DNA of 8,325 bases, taken from a bacterium (GTDB lineage: Bacteria > ARS69). The position numbers and the translations under genes were made by a program. Below are positions 1 through 8,325 of the stretch, one piece after another; positions within the stretch are counted from its first letter, which is position 1; the number at the start of each line of letters is the position of its first letter. The notes under the pieces were generated by a model that made no database searches, had not been told where the DNA came from, and saw only the letters and a program-made list of their open reading frames with translations. Where the stretch lies: assembly GCA_025774865.1 (NCBI GenBank), contig JALGZO010000432.1, positions 1 through 8,325 on the forward strand. The letters are read 5' to 3'.

Positions 1-46
1 ATATCAACGAGATACGGCTATCACCTCACCAGCTGCCCCTGCGTGC

Positions 47-2644
<2,598 letters not shown>

Positions 2645-2649
2645 CGGAT

Positions 2650-3156
2650 CTACCAGCCTTCGACCGTTCGGTTCAGAAAGTCTGCGGTCAGCTTCGCGAG
2701 GGCTCGCCCGATCCCCTGCTCCTCGGTCTCGGCGGGTTGCCCCCCCACCTCGCTGAAGTTGTACGTGGCCCACTGGGATATGCGCTCTTCTTCCCAGATC
2801 ACCTTGTTCTTGCGGAGGTCGACGAACTGCGCCCGTACGAAGATCTCCACCTTGTATTCCTGTACGTTCTCGCTCGCGTCCACGGTGAATGGCTCTCGCC
2901 GATACTCGAGAATCGTGCCATCCAGCACGGAGTCGGCGCTCCTCTCCGGTACCACTGTCAGCGTGTGATTGCGGATGAAGGCCTCGACCAGCGAGTCCGC
3001 CAACGCCGCGCTCAGCCCTCCGCGCACCGATTGATTCTCCATCAGAGGGACCGCGACCGTCTTGATGTGTCCCGGAAGAATCGACGAGGAGAAACCGTAG
3101 GCGCAACCACACGAGATCGCCAGTAGAGCCAAGAGACCGAGCCGTGGGCGCATCAT
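2650..3156 (-). CDS. lptE: LptE-family LPS-assembly lipoprotein
   Basis: LptE proteins are outer-membrane lipoproteins that plug the LptD barrel and help place LPS in the outer leaflet. From the ATG used here the product is 168 residues. It has a short basic start (MMRPR), a hydrophobic stretch (LGLLALLAI) and then SCGC, a type II signal peptide with two candidate lipidated cysteines. The rest fits the family: a YGFSSS segment after the Cys, then IKTVAVPLMENQS, a helix (LADSLVEAFIRN), HTLTVVPE and an IL.Y.REPF strand, ending in a conserved-looking IWEEERISQWATY. Tandem ATGs lie at 3156 and 3153, and a GTG at 3177 would add seven residues (MISVQFP). No start has a strong Shine-Dalgarno, and I prefer the ATG pair because it puts the basic n-region first. 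It lies 64 bases after the response regulator and 5 bases before leuS. LptE is poorly conserved, so the symbol rests on the family pattern. Confidence 0.8.
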   Translation of the reverse strand: MMRPRLGLLALLAISCGCAYGFSSSILPGHIKTVAVPLMENQSVRGGLSAALADSLVEAFIRNHTLTVVPERSADSVLDGTILEYRREPFTVDASENVQEYKVEIFVRAQFVDLRKNKVIWEEERISQWATYNFSEVGGQPAETEEQGIGRALAKLTADFLNRTVEGW

Positions 3157-3220
3157 GGGGAACTGTACGGAAATCACGCGGGGTGAGGAAGGAGAATCCC
3201 GGGGTCTCGACGGCCCCGCC

Positions 3221-4636
3221 CTAGTGTTCCCCCTCGAGTCGGTAGTTCTTCATCCGGGTCCGAAGCTTGTCCCGGTTGAGCTGGAGGTACCGAGCCGCCT
3301 GGCTTTGGTTCCACCCCGCCTTCTCGGACGCCTTCGTGATGAGAAAGCGCTCGACCGAGCCCACCAGATCCTCGAAATCGATGCCGTGTTCGGGCAACCC
3401 CTTCTCGGTGATCTCCCGAAGCGCCCCGAGGAACTCGCTCCCGGCCGGGTCGGTGCCTCTCGGCGATCCCGGGATCTGGAGCATCTCCCCCGAAATGAGC
3501 TCGCCTTCGTGGAGGAGGACCGCTCGCTCCATGCAGTTGCGGAGCTCGCGGATGTTTCCGGGCCACGAGTACTCCCGGGTCGCCTGGAGCGCCTCGGCGG
3601 ACAGCCCCCGAAACCCCTTCCGGAAGGAGCTCGCGAACTCCTGCAGAAAGTGATCGAGGAGCACGGGGAGATCCTCGGGACGATCCCGGAGCGGAGGCAA
3701 GTGGATCGGGACGACCTTCAATCGGAAGAAGAGGTCTTCTCGGAAATCCCCCTCCACCACTGCCTGGGCCAGATCTCGATTCGTGGCGGAGATCACCCGC
3801 ACAAAGACGCGAATGTCCTCCGTACCGCCGACCCGGCGGAACGACATCCGCTCGAGCACGCGCAAGAGCTTCACCTGGATCGGCTGGGCCATCTCCCCCA
3901 CCTCGTCGAGGAAGAGCGTGCCCCCGTCGGCCAGCTCGAGAAGCCCGCGCTTGCGCGCCGAGGCATCCGTGAACGCTCCCTTCTCGTGGCCGAACAATTC
4001 GCTCTCCAGCAGGTGCTCGGGAAGGCTGGCACAGTTGATCTCGAGGAACGGTTTGTCCCGCCGCGGCGAGAGCTGGTGGATGAGATTCGCCACGTGCTCT
4101 TTGCCGGTCCCGGACTCGCCTTGGATGAGCACCGTGGTCGTTTCGGACTGAGCCACCTTGCCGGCGAGATCGTAGATCTGGCGCATGCGCGGGTTGCGGC
4201 TCTCGACGAACGTGTAGCGGCGATCGGTGAGGTCGCGGTAGAGGTCACGCTCTCGGGAGATGCGGCTGGAGCGGACGGCCCGTTCCACCGAGACCACGAG
4301 CTCGTCCATCTTGACGGGTTTCGTCACGTAGTCGAATGCCCCGGCGCGGATCGCGCGCACCGCGACCGACACATCCTCGGTACCCGTGACCATGATCACT
4401 TTGAGGTCGGGGTCCGAGCCGATGATCCCCTTCAGAACGTCGATGCCGTTTCGGCCGGGCAAATTGAGGTCCAGGAGGACGACGTCACAGACCGCATTCC
4501 CGACTTGTGCGACGACGTCCCCCTGTCCATCGAGGGCGTCGATTCGGTACCCCTGCGTCGTGAGCCCGTGGGCGAGGATCTTGCGAAACTGAGCGTCGTC
4601 GTCGACGACGAGGACCCGGGGTTGGCTCGGGGTCAT
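3221..4636 (-). CDS. NtrC-family sigma-54-dependent response regulator
   Basis: The 471-residue product has the three-part layout of a sigma-54 enhancer-binding activator. An N-terminal receiver domain (about 5-120) has the acidic pair D12/D13, phospho-acceptor D56, T84 and K106, so it looks able to be phosphorylated. The central AAA+ domain (about 145-385) has Walker A GESGTGKE (173-180), the sigma-54 contact loop as GAFTDA (220-225, usually GAFTGA), Walker B GGTLFLDEVGE (238-248), sensor I ATNRDL (284-289), putative arginine fingers R299 and R305, and sensor II WPGNIREL (358-365). A Fis-type helix-turn-helix ends the protein (about 425-468, NQSQAARYLQLNRDKLRTR). It should bind an upstream enhancer and use ATP to open RNA polymerase-sigma54 promoters. 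Its ATG overlaps the epimerase stop as ATGA, with a weak purine tract (GGGGGAAA, 9 bases upstream). No histidine kinase is present in the window. The target genes are not visible, but the neighbours suggest exopolysaccharide or envelope genes. Confidence 0.95.
   Translation of the reverse strand: MTPSQPRVLVVDDDAQFRKILAHGLTTQGYRIDALDGQGDVVAQVGNAVCDVVLLDLNLPGRNGIDVLKGIIGSDPDLKVIMVTGTEDVSVAVRAIRAGAFDYVTKPVKMDELVVSVERAVRSSRISRERDLYRDLTDRRYTFVESRNPRMRQIYDLAGKVAQSETTTVLIQGESGTGKEHVANLIHQLSPRRDKPFLEINCASLPEHLLESELFGHEKGAFTDASARKRGLLELADGGTLFLDEVGEMAQPIQVKLLRVLERMSFRRVGGTEDIRVFVRVISATNRDLAQAVVEGDFREDLFFRLKVVPIHLPPLRDRPEDLPVLLDHFLQEFASSFRKGFRGLSAEALQATREYSWPGNIRELRNCMERAVLLHEGELISGEMLQIPGSPRGTDPAGSEFLGALREITEKGLPEHGIDFEDLVGSVERFLITKASEKAGWNQSQAARYLQLNRDKLRTRMKNYRLEGEH
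4633..4636 (-). other. ATGA stop/start overlap coupling epimerase and response regulator
   Basis: The TGA stop of the epimerase gene (4635-4633) overlaps the ATG of the response regulator (4636-4634) to form ATGA. Such overlaps usually mean translational coupling by re-initiation, so the two proteins are probably made from one message. Confidence 0.85.
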
Positions 4637-5595
4637 CGCGACGAGTTTCCCCCGGCCACCATCTGGTTGTCTCGAAACCAGGCGATCGTGCGCTCGAGCC
4701 CGACGTCGTAGCTCACCGTGGAGTCATAGCCGAGCGTCTCCCGCGCCCGCTCGATGCTCGCGCTCGACCTCTTGACGTCACCGGCCCGAACCGGCTCGTG
4801 GCGCGGAGCGTCCTCGAATCCGAGGATCTTCGCGAGCCGACGATAGAGGTCGTTCACCGTAAACGACGCTCCGCTCGCGATGTTGACGACCTGGCCGACG
4901 GCCGACTCCTTCTCGATCGCGAGCAGGTTCGCCCGCACGACGTTCTCGACGTACACGAAGTCGCGAGTTTGCTCTCCGTCGCCGTAGACCGTGGGCGCCG
5001 TTCCGTCGAGCATGCGATTGACGAAGATCGGGATGACGGCGGCGTAGTCGGACGCGGGATCCTGCCGCGGACCGAACACGTTGAAATACCGCAGGCACAC
5101 GGTCGGCACCCACCCGCATGCGGTGAACTGTCCGCAGTATTGCTCACCGATCAGCTTCGACGATGCGTACGGAGACTGCGGCGCCGTCTCGGAAGTCTCG
5201 CGGGTCGGCTGGTCCGGCCCCTCGCCGTAGACGGCCGACGATGAAGCCAGGACGAAGCGCTTCACGTGCGCCTCGCGACAAGCAAGGAGCAGATGCAGTG
5301 TCCCGTCCACGTTGATCCGGTGATTGAGGAGTGGATCCTCCATCGAGCGCGGCACCGACGCGAGCGCCGCATGATGGAGGACGTAGTCACGGCCTTCGAC
5401 GGCGCGACGCACGACCTCTGGATCGGTGACACTCCCCTCGATGAGCTCGAGGGAAGACCGGGCGCCGTCGAGGTTCTCGATCTTGCCCGAGGAGAGATCG
5501 TCGAGAACGCGGACTTCGTCGCCCGCGCCGATCAGAGCATCCACGAGATTGGAGCCGATGAACCCGGCCCCACCCGTCACCAGGAACTTGGCCAC
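4633..5595 (-). CDS. SDR nucleotide-sugar 4-epimerase (UDP-GlcNAc/GlcNAcA type, WbpP/TviC-like)
   Basis: An extended short-chain dehydrogenase/reductase of 320 residues, the normal length for GalE/WbpP-type epimerases. The N-terminal Rossmann motif GGAGFIG (8-14) binds NAD, with DD at 32-33 at the end of strand 2. The catalytic set is SSS (118-120) and YxxxK (Y143, K147). LRYFNVFGPRQDP, followed by YAAVIPIF, and the DGEQTRDFVYVENVVRANLLA block are typical of the WbpP-like branch. Aligned by eye to the GDVRHS stretch I recall from Pseudomonas WbpP, the position that is Tyr299 in E. coli GalE is a small residue here (S277 in GDVKRSS). In the known enzymes that change opens room for N-acetylated sugars. 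The likely reaction is UDP-GlcNAcA to UDP-GalNAcA, or UDP-GlcNAc to UDP-GalNAc, in the cytoplasm. The start is GTG (5595-5593) with a G-rich stretch 7 bases upstream; no later start would keep the Rossmann fold. It follows the dehydrogenase by 21 bases. Plain UDP-galactose or UDP-glucuronate epimerase activity cannot be excluded. Confidence 0.9.
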   Translation of the reverse strand: MAKFLVTGGAGFIGSNLVDALIGAGDEVRVLDDLSSGKIENLDGARSSLELIEGSVTDPEVVRRAVEGRDYVLHHAALASVPRSMEDPLLNHRINVDGTLHLLLACREAHVKRFVLASSSAVYGEGPDQPTRETSETAPQSPYASSKLIGEQYCGQFTACGWVPTVCLRYFNVFGPRQDPASDYAAVIPIFVNRMLDGTAPTVYGDGEQTRDFVYVENVVRANLLAIEKESAVGQVVNIASGASFTVNDLYRRLAKILGFEDAPRHEPVRAGDVKRSSASIERARETLGYDSTVSYDVGLERTIAWFRDNQMVAGGNSSR

Positions 5596-5616
5596 GCATC
5601 CGCCCCCGCACCAGCC

Positions 5617-6915
5617 TCAGAGTCGATGAATGTGCTCGCCGGGGATGTCCTTGAGCGCGTTCCGCGTGTCCACTACGACCGCCGCGTGACGTGCGACCAA
5701 CTCGTAGTCTACCGAGGAGTGATCCGTGACGATCAGCACGCAGTCGGCGCCGGCCAGCGCGTCCTCGTCGAGAGGACGGGAGGAGAGGCGCGTTCCGTTC
5801 TCGCTGAGCTGCGCCACGAACGGATCGCTGAACCCGACCTCGGCTCCCTCCTGCTTCAGAAGCTCGATGATCTCGATGGCCGGCGACTCCCGGACGTCGT
5901 CGGTGTTGCGCTTATAAGCCACCCCGACTATCAGTATCTTCGACCCTCGCAGTTCCTTCTTGAGCGGTTTTAGCACCTCTCGGACCCGGCGGACGATGTG
6001 GCCCGGCATTTCCTGGTTCACCTGAACCGCCGCATCGATCAGCTTCGGGTGAAATCCGTTCACCTTGGCCTTCCACGAGAGGTAGTGCGGATCGACCGGA
6101 ATGCAGTGGCCGCCGAGGCCCGGCCCCGGATAGAAGGGCATGAAGCCGAACGGCTTCGTGGATGCCGCCTCGATGACCTCCCAGACGTCGATGTTCAGCT
6201 TGCTGCACAGGAGCGCGAACTCGTTGACCAGCCCGATGTTCACCGTGCGGAACGTATTCTCCAGCAGCTTCACCATCTCCGCGACGTCCGTGGACGACAC
6301 GGCGACCACCTGCTCGAGGCAGTTCTCGTAGAGCGCCTCGGCGTGCCGGACGCATTCCGCACTCACCCCACCCACGATCTTGGGGATGTTTCGTGTGCGA
6401 TAGCTGGAGTTGCCCGGATCCACCCGCTCGGGGGAGAACGCCAGGTAGAAGTCGCGCCCCGCGACGAGCCCCGATTCCTCGAGGATCGGTTGGATCACTT
6501 CCGTGGTCGTTCCCGGAAAGGTCGTGCTCTCCAAGATCACGAGCTGCGACCGATGCAAGTGCTCGCGGATCGCGACCACTGCATCTAGAACGTACGAGAG
6601 ATCCGGGTCTTTCGACTTGGCGCGGAGTGGCGTGGGCACGCAGATGCTGACGCAGTCCATGTCGCGCACGCGGTCGTAGTCGGAGGCCACTTCAAGTTGC
6701 CCCGTCTCGATCCACTTTCCGATTTCTTCGGAGGGAACGTCCATGACGTAGGACTTCCCATCCTGCAATTGGCGAATCTTGGACTCGTCGATGTCCACAC
6801 CGATGATGCGGTAACCCGCTCTCGCGAACTCACGAACCAGGGAGAGACCCACGTAACCGAGTCCGATGACGCCGACTTTGGCAGATCGATCTTGGAGTCT
6901 TTCAAGCAATGCCAT
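5617..6915 (-). CDS. wbpA: UDP-N-acetyl-D-glucosamine 6-dehydrogenase (WbpA-type nucleotide sugar dehydrogenase)
   Basis: This enzyme would oxidise the C6 hydroxyl of a UDP-hexose, most likely UDP-GlcNAc, to the uronic acid with two NAD+. The 432-residue product carries the full three-domain family layout. The N-terminal NAD-binding fold has GLGYVGL (18-24) and the acidic GVDID (39-43). The middle domain has ESTTFPGTT (129-137), FSPERVDPGN (160-169) and KLLENTFR (216-223). The catalytic cysteine C271 sits in GPGLGGHCIPVDP, and the C-terminal UDP-binding domain has GVAYKRNTDDVRESP (331-345). The GPGLGGHCIPVDP form matches the WbpA group rather than the E. coli Ugd or WbpO/TviB forms as I remember them, which is why I favour UDP-GlcNAc. 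The ATG is preceded by a good Shine-Dalgarno (AGGGAG, 7-base spacing) that overlaps the stop of the cyclase gene. The epimerase follows 21 bases later and would act on its product. UDP-glucose as the substrate is the main alternative. Confidence 0.92.
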   Translation of the reverse strand: MALLERLQDRSAKVGVIGLGYVGLSLVREFARAGYRIIGVDIDESKIRQLQDGKSYVMDVPSEEIGKWIETGQLEVASDYDRVRDMDCVSICVPTPLRAKSKDPDLSYVLDAVVAIREHLHRSQLVILESTTFPGTTTEVIQPILEESGLVAGRDFYLAFSPERVDPGNSSYRTRNIPKIVGGVSAECVRHAEALYENCLEQVVAVSSTDVAEMVKLLENTFRTVNIGLVNEFALLCSKLNIDVWEVIEAASTKPFGFMPFYPGPGLGGHCIPVDPHYLSWKAKVNGFHPKLIDAAVQVNQEMPGHIVRRVREVLKPLKKELRGSKILIVGVAYKRNTDDVRESPAIEIIELLKQEGAEVGFSDPFVAQLSENGTRLSSRPLDEDALAGADCVLIVTDHSSVDYELVARHAAVVVDTRNALKDIPGEHIHRL

Positions 6916-6922
6916 CGAGATT

Positions 6923-6928
6923 CTCCCT
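6923..6928 (-). promoter_or_regulatory. Shine-Dalgarno of the nucleotide-sugar dehydrogenase gene
   Basis: AGGGAG on the minus strand lies 7 bases before the ATG at 6915. Its first bases overlap the TAG stop of the diguanylate cyclase gene (6929-6927). It is the clearest ribosome binding site in the window, and it confirms the chosen start and a shared transcript. Confidence 0.8.
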
Positions 6929-7991
6929 ACTCCGAGCCCGTGCTCGAAGCCTCTGCGGCAACACGATTGCGCCCGCGCCGTTTTGCGGCGAATAGAGCCG
7001 CGTCGGCGGATTCGAGAAGCTCGCGTGAAGCCTCACCATCTTCGGGGAACTGGGCGATTCCCATCGAGGACGTGATGCTCATGCCCTCTTCCTCCCCAGG
7101 AAAACTGTGAGCCTCCACTGCTCCACGGATTCGCTCGGCCAAGGTGCAGGCTCCTTTACGGTCAGTCTGGGGAAGAATGATCACGAACTCGTCACCACCG
7201 TACTTGGCGACGATGTCGGCAGCACGCAGCTCCGACAGGACGACCTGGGCAAGTCGTCGAAGGACTTCGCTGCCTCGGAGATGCCCGTAGACGTCGTTGT
7301 ATTGCTTCAGGTGGTCGACGTCGAGCATGATGAGCGAGAACACTTCGCCGAAGCGGCGGGCCCGAGCAACCTCCTTGTCCAGCGTACTCCTAAGGTACCG
7401 GTAATTGTACACCGCCGTTAGGCCGTCCGTGATGGAAAGCTCCTCCGCCCGGCTGAAACGCCGGAGGTTGTCCAGGGCCGCCGCGAACAAGGGGGACGAC
7501 GCCCGGGCGAACTGGCGGTCGTCCTCACGGAGCGGCTCGCCCCGGAAGCGATAGAGCGTGAGCACGGCCGGCGGCTCGTCCCGCATCTTGAGGCCAACGA
7601 GGAGGCAGGAGACCGAGTCGTGGCCCGGATACCCTTCGACCAGGGGGTCGTACCGGGGGTCGTCCGGATTCTCCACGACGAGACAGTCACCGCTTCGGAG
7701 GACCGTTCGAAGGGCCCCTTCGGCGAGGCCGGGATCCAACACATCCTCGTGAATCTCGCCGCCGGTTTCGCCGATCAGGGCCCGGAAGCGCCTGAGCTCG
7801 TTCGGCGCGACCCAGAAACCGACGGTGGCGGCATCGGCCCCGAACAGCGCCGACGCGCCCCGGAGGAACGGCCCATACTTCTGGGGACCGATTTGGCCGA
7901 GCGGAGGAAGCGAGAGCATCCCCCCCAGAACCGAGATTTGCTTGGAAATGGCGTCACGGTCAGTGGCGGTCAAACCGTTACGAGCTCCCAT
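6927..7991 (-). CDS. GAF-GGDEF diguanylate cyclase
   Basis: The 354-residue product should condense two GTP molecules into the second messenger c-di-GMP. Residues from about 20 to 175 look like a GAF-type sensor: a mixed alpha/beta pattern with CLLVGLKMRD, AVLTLYRF and a closing helix (LFAAALDNLRRF), with no membrane segment. The GGDEF domain (about 184-345) starts with LSITDGLTAVYNYRYL. It has the metal-binding Asp in LDVDHLKQYND (D224) and the intact active site GGDEF (265-269). An inhibitory I-site RAAD (256-259) lies exactly five residues before GGDEF, so product feedback inhibition is expected. No EAL or HD-GYP phosphodiesterase domain is present. The ATG lies inside the end of the upstream small membrane-protein gene, with a modest GGGGA five bases before it. 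The next gene starts 11 bases after the stop. The context suggests c-di-GMP control of exopolysaccharide production. The ligand of the GAF-like part is unknown. Confidence 0.94.
   Translation of the reverse strand: MGARNGLTATDRDAISKQISVLGGMLSLPPLGQIGPQKYGPFLRGASALFGADAATVGFWVAPNELRRFRALIGETGGEIHEDVLDPGLAEGALRTVLRSGDCLVVENPDDPRYDPLVEGYPGHDSVSCLLVGLKMRDEPPAVLTLYRFRGEPLREDDRQFARASSPLFAAALDNLRRFSRAEELSITDGLTAVYNYRYLRSTLDKEVARARRFGEVFSLIMLDVDHLKQYNDVYGHLRGSEVLRRLAQVVLSELRAADIVAKYGGDEFVIILPQTDRKGACTLAERIRGAVEAHSFPGEEEGMSITSSMGIAQFPEDGEASRELLESADAALFAAKRRGRNRVAAEASSTGSE
7978..7991 (-). other. 14-base overlap between small membrane-protein gene and diguanylate cyclase gene
   Basis: The TAA stop of the 84-residue gene (7980-7978) lies 14 bases past the start of the cyclase gene (7991), in a different frame. 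This implies translation from one message and possible coupling. It also supports the small gene being real. Confidence 0.65.
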
Positions 7992-8232
7992 TCTCGTCCC
8001 CGATTCTCAGCCGACGCCAGCCTCGCCGGAGACGTCCGACGGCCAGCCAGGCCGCCCCCGCGAAGAGCGCCGCGACCGGCAGCCCTTTCGCCCAGTGGAT
8101 GTCGATCCGGTCGAGCATCCGAAAGAACCTGACCGCGGCGACCCCGAGAAACACGAGCAGCGCCGCGGCGAGAGCCAACTCGACGACCTGCGCGACACCC
8201 CGCTCACCAAGACGCTTCACGCTCAGAGCCAC
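7978..8232 (-). CDS. Small protein with two predicted membrane segments, function unknown
   Basis: I do not recognise this 84-residue protein. Two hydrophobic stretches are clear: about residues 13-35 (VAQVVELALAAALLVFLGVAA) and 49-67 (GLPVAALFAGAAWLAVGRL). They are joined by a short loop containing DRIDIHWAK and followed by an Arg-rich tail (RLRRGWRRLR). This is a two-helix inner-membrane hairpin, with charge on both sides that leaves topology uncertain. The start used is a GTG at 8232; a second GTG at 8220 would give 80 residues and a more basic start (KRLGER). Neither has a good Shine-Dalgarno, and stop codons in the same frame lie just upstream. It overlaps the cyclase start by 14 bases, so it may act with the cyclase, for example as a membrane partner, but that is inference. 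The main alternative is that this is a non-coding high-GC frame; the strong hydrophobic pattern argues against it. Confidence 0.6.
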   Translation of the reverse strand: MALSVKRLGERGVAQVVELALAAALLVFLGVAAVRFFRMLDRIDIHWAKGLPVAALFAGAAWLAVGRLRRGWRRLRIGDENGSS

Positions 8233-8258
8233 TTCGGGACGACCGGTCGCGCGCCCCC

Positions 8259-8325
8259 CTACTCCGAAGGACCTCCCACGGAGAAGCTCTGGATTCCTGA
8301 CTCTTCATCGTCATGAACTTCCAGG
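8259..8325 (-). CDS. Possible C-terminal end of an upstream gene (partial)
   Basis: One minus-strand frame is open from the window edge to a TAG at 8261-8259. It encodes 21 residues, beginning LEVHDDEESG and ending SVGGPSE. The acidic, polar composition fits a protein tail, and its stop lies 26 bases before the GTG of the small membrane-protein gene, the spacing expected for the next gene in the run. Another frame there is open too and encodes an Arg/Ser-rich stretch that looks like a shadow. No family can be named from so little. Confidence 0.3.
   Translation of the reverse strand, partial: LEVHDDEESGIQSFSVGGPSE

Noticed and set aside
1-46. Search for a terminator or next gene start downstream of leuS
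   Set aside because: Too short to judge; I see no clear hairpin with a T-run and no open frame that continues to the window edge from a plausible start.
2905-2920. TGGCAC on the minus strand, resembling half of a sigma-54 promoter
   Set aside because: The -12 part after the five-base spacer reads TCGA instead of TTGC, and it lies inside lptE.
2645-3112. In-frame N-terminal extension of leuS by about 156 residues
   Set aside because: It overlaps lptE in another frame, is Arg/Gly-rich with no family match, and the conserved LeuRS N-terminus begins just after the ATG at 2644.
3201-3217. GC-rich hairpin just after the response regulator stop, as a possible terminator
   Set aside because: On the transcribed minus strand only four consecutive pairs form before an A-C mismatch, and no U-tract follows.
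3155-4711. 518-residue open frame on the plus strand opposite the response regulator
   Set aside because: It lies antisense to an unmistakable NtrC-family gene, is rich in Arg/Glu/Leu/Val as expected of a high-GC shadow frame, and shows no recognisable domain.
4798-5973. Long plus-strand frames opposite the epimerase and dehydrogenase genes
   Set aside because: They are antisense to two complete genes with all catalytic motifs, and have no domains or ribosome sites.
8205-8315. 36-codon ATG frame at the window edge (minus strand, begins MTMKSQ)
   Set aside because: Arg/Ser-rich with no motif; it overlaps the small membrane-protein gene and the better upstream tail in another frame.

Overview
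The window reads as one co-directional run of genes, all on the minus strand and packed with gaps of 5 to 64 bases or short overlaps. It is GC-rich, with long spurious open frames in the antisense and out-of-frame readings, as expected from high-GC codon use. A lipoprotein of the LptE family shows that the cell has an LPS-type outer membrane. The leucyl-tRNA synthetase carries an insertion before the CP1/editing region that I associate from memory with Planctomycetes, Gemmatimonadota and other FCB/PVC-like bacteria. I therefore infer a high-GC Gram-negative, possibly an uncultured FCB-type lineage (Gemmatimonadota or Eisenbacteria-like). The sequence alone does not fix the phylum.

In transcription order (high to low coordinate): (1) a possible C-terminal scrap of an upstream gene, 8325-8259; (2) a small protein with two membrane segments, 8232-7978; (3) a GAF-GGDEF diguanylate cyclase with an intact active site and I-site, 7991-6927; (4) a WbpA-type UDP-N-acetylglucosamine 6-dehydrogenase, 6915-5617; (5) an SDR nucleotide-sugar 4-epimerase of the WbpP/TviC type, 5595-4633; (6) an NtrC-type sigma-54 response regulator, 4636-3221; (7) an LptE-like outer-membrane lipoprotein, 3156-2650; (8) leucyl-tRNA synthetase LeuS, 2644-47. 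The last 46 bases, downstream of leuS, hold nothing I can support. There is no gene-free stretch over 300 bases, and I saw no RNA gene, mobile element, CRISPR array or long repeat.

The functional story falls in two parts. Genes 3 to 6 look like part of a surface-polysaccharide locus: a c-di-GMP synthase, two enzymes that together would turn UDP-GlcNAc into UDP-GlcNAcA and then UDP-GalNAcA, and a sigma-54 activator translationally coupled to the epimerase by an ATGA overlap. Genes 7 and 8 are envelope biogenesis and housekeeping, and sit 64 bases downstream in the same direction. No glycosyltransferase, flippase or histidine kinase lies inside the window, so the polymer and the signal stay unknown. 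I found no convincing new system. The most worthwhile point is the physical and translational coupling of c-di-GMP signalling, uronic-acid sugar synthesis and a sigma-54 activator with a non-canonical GAFTDA loop.
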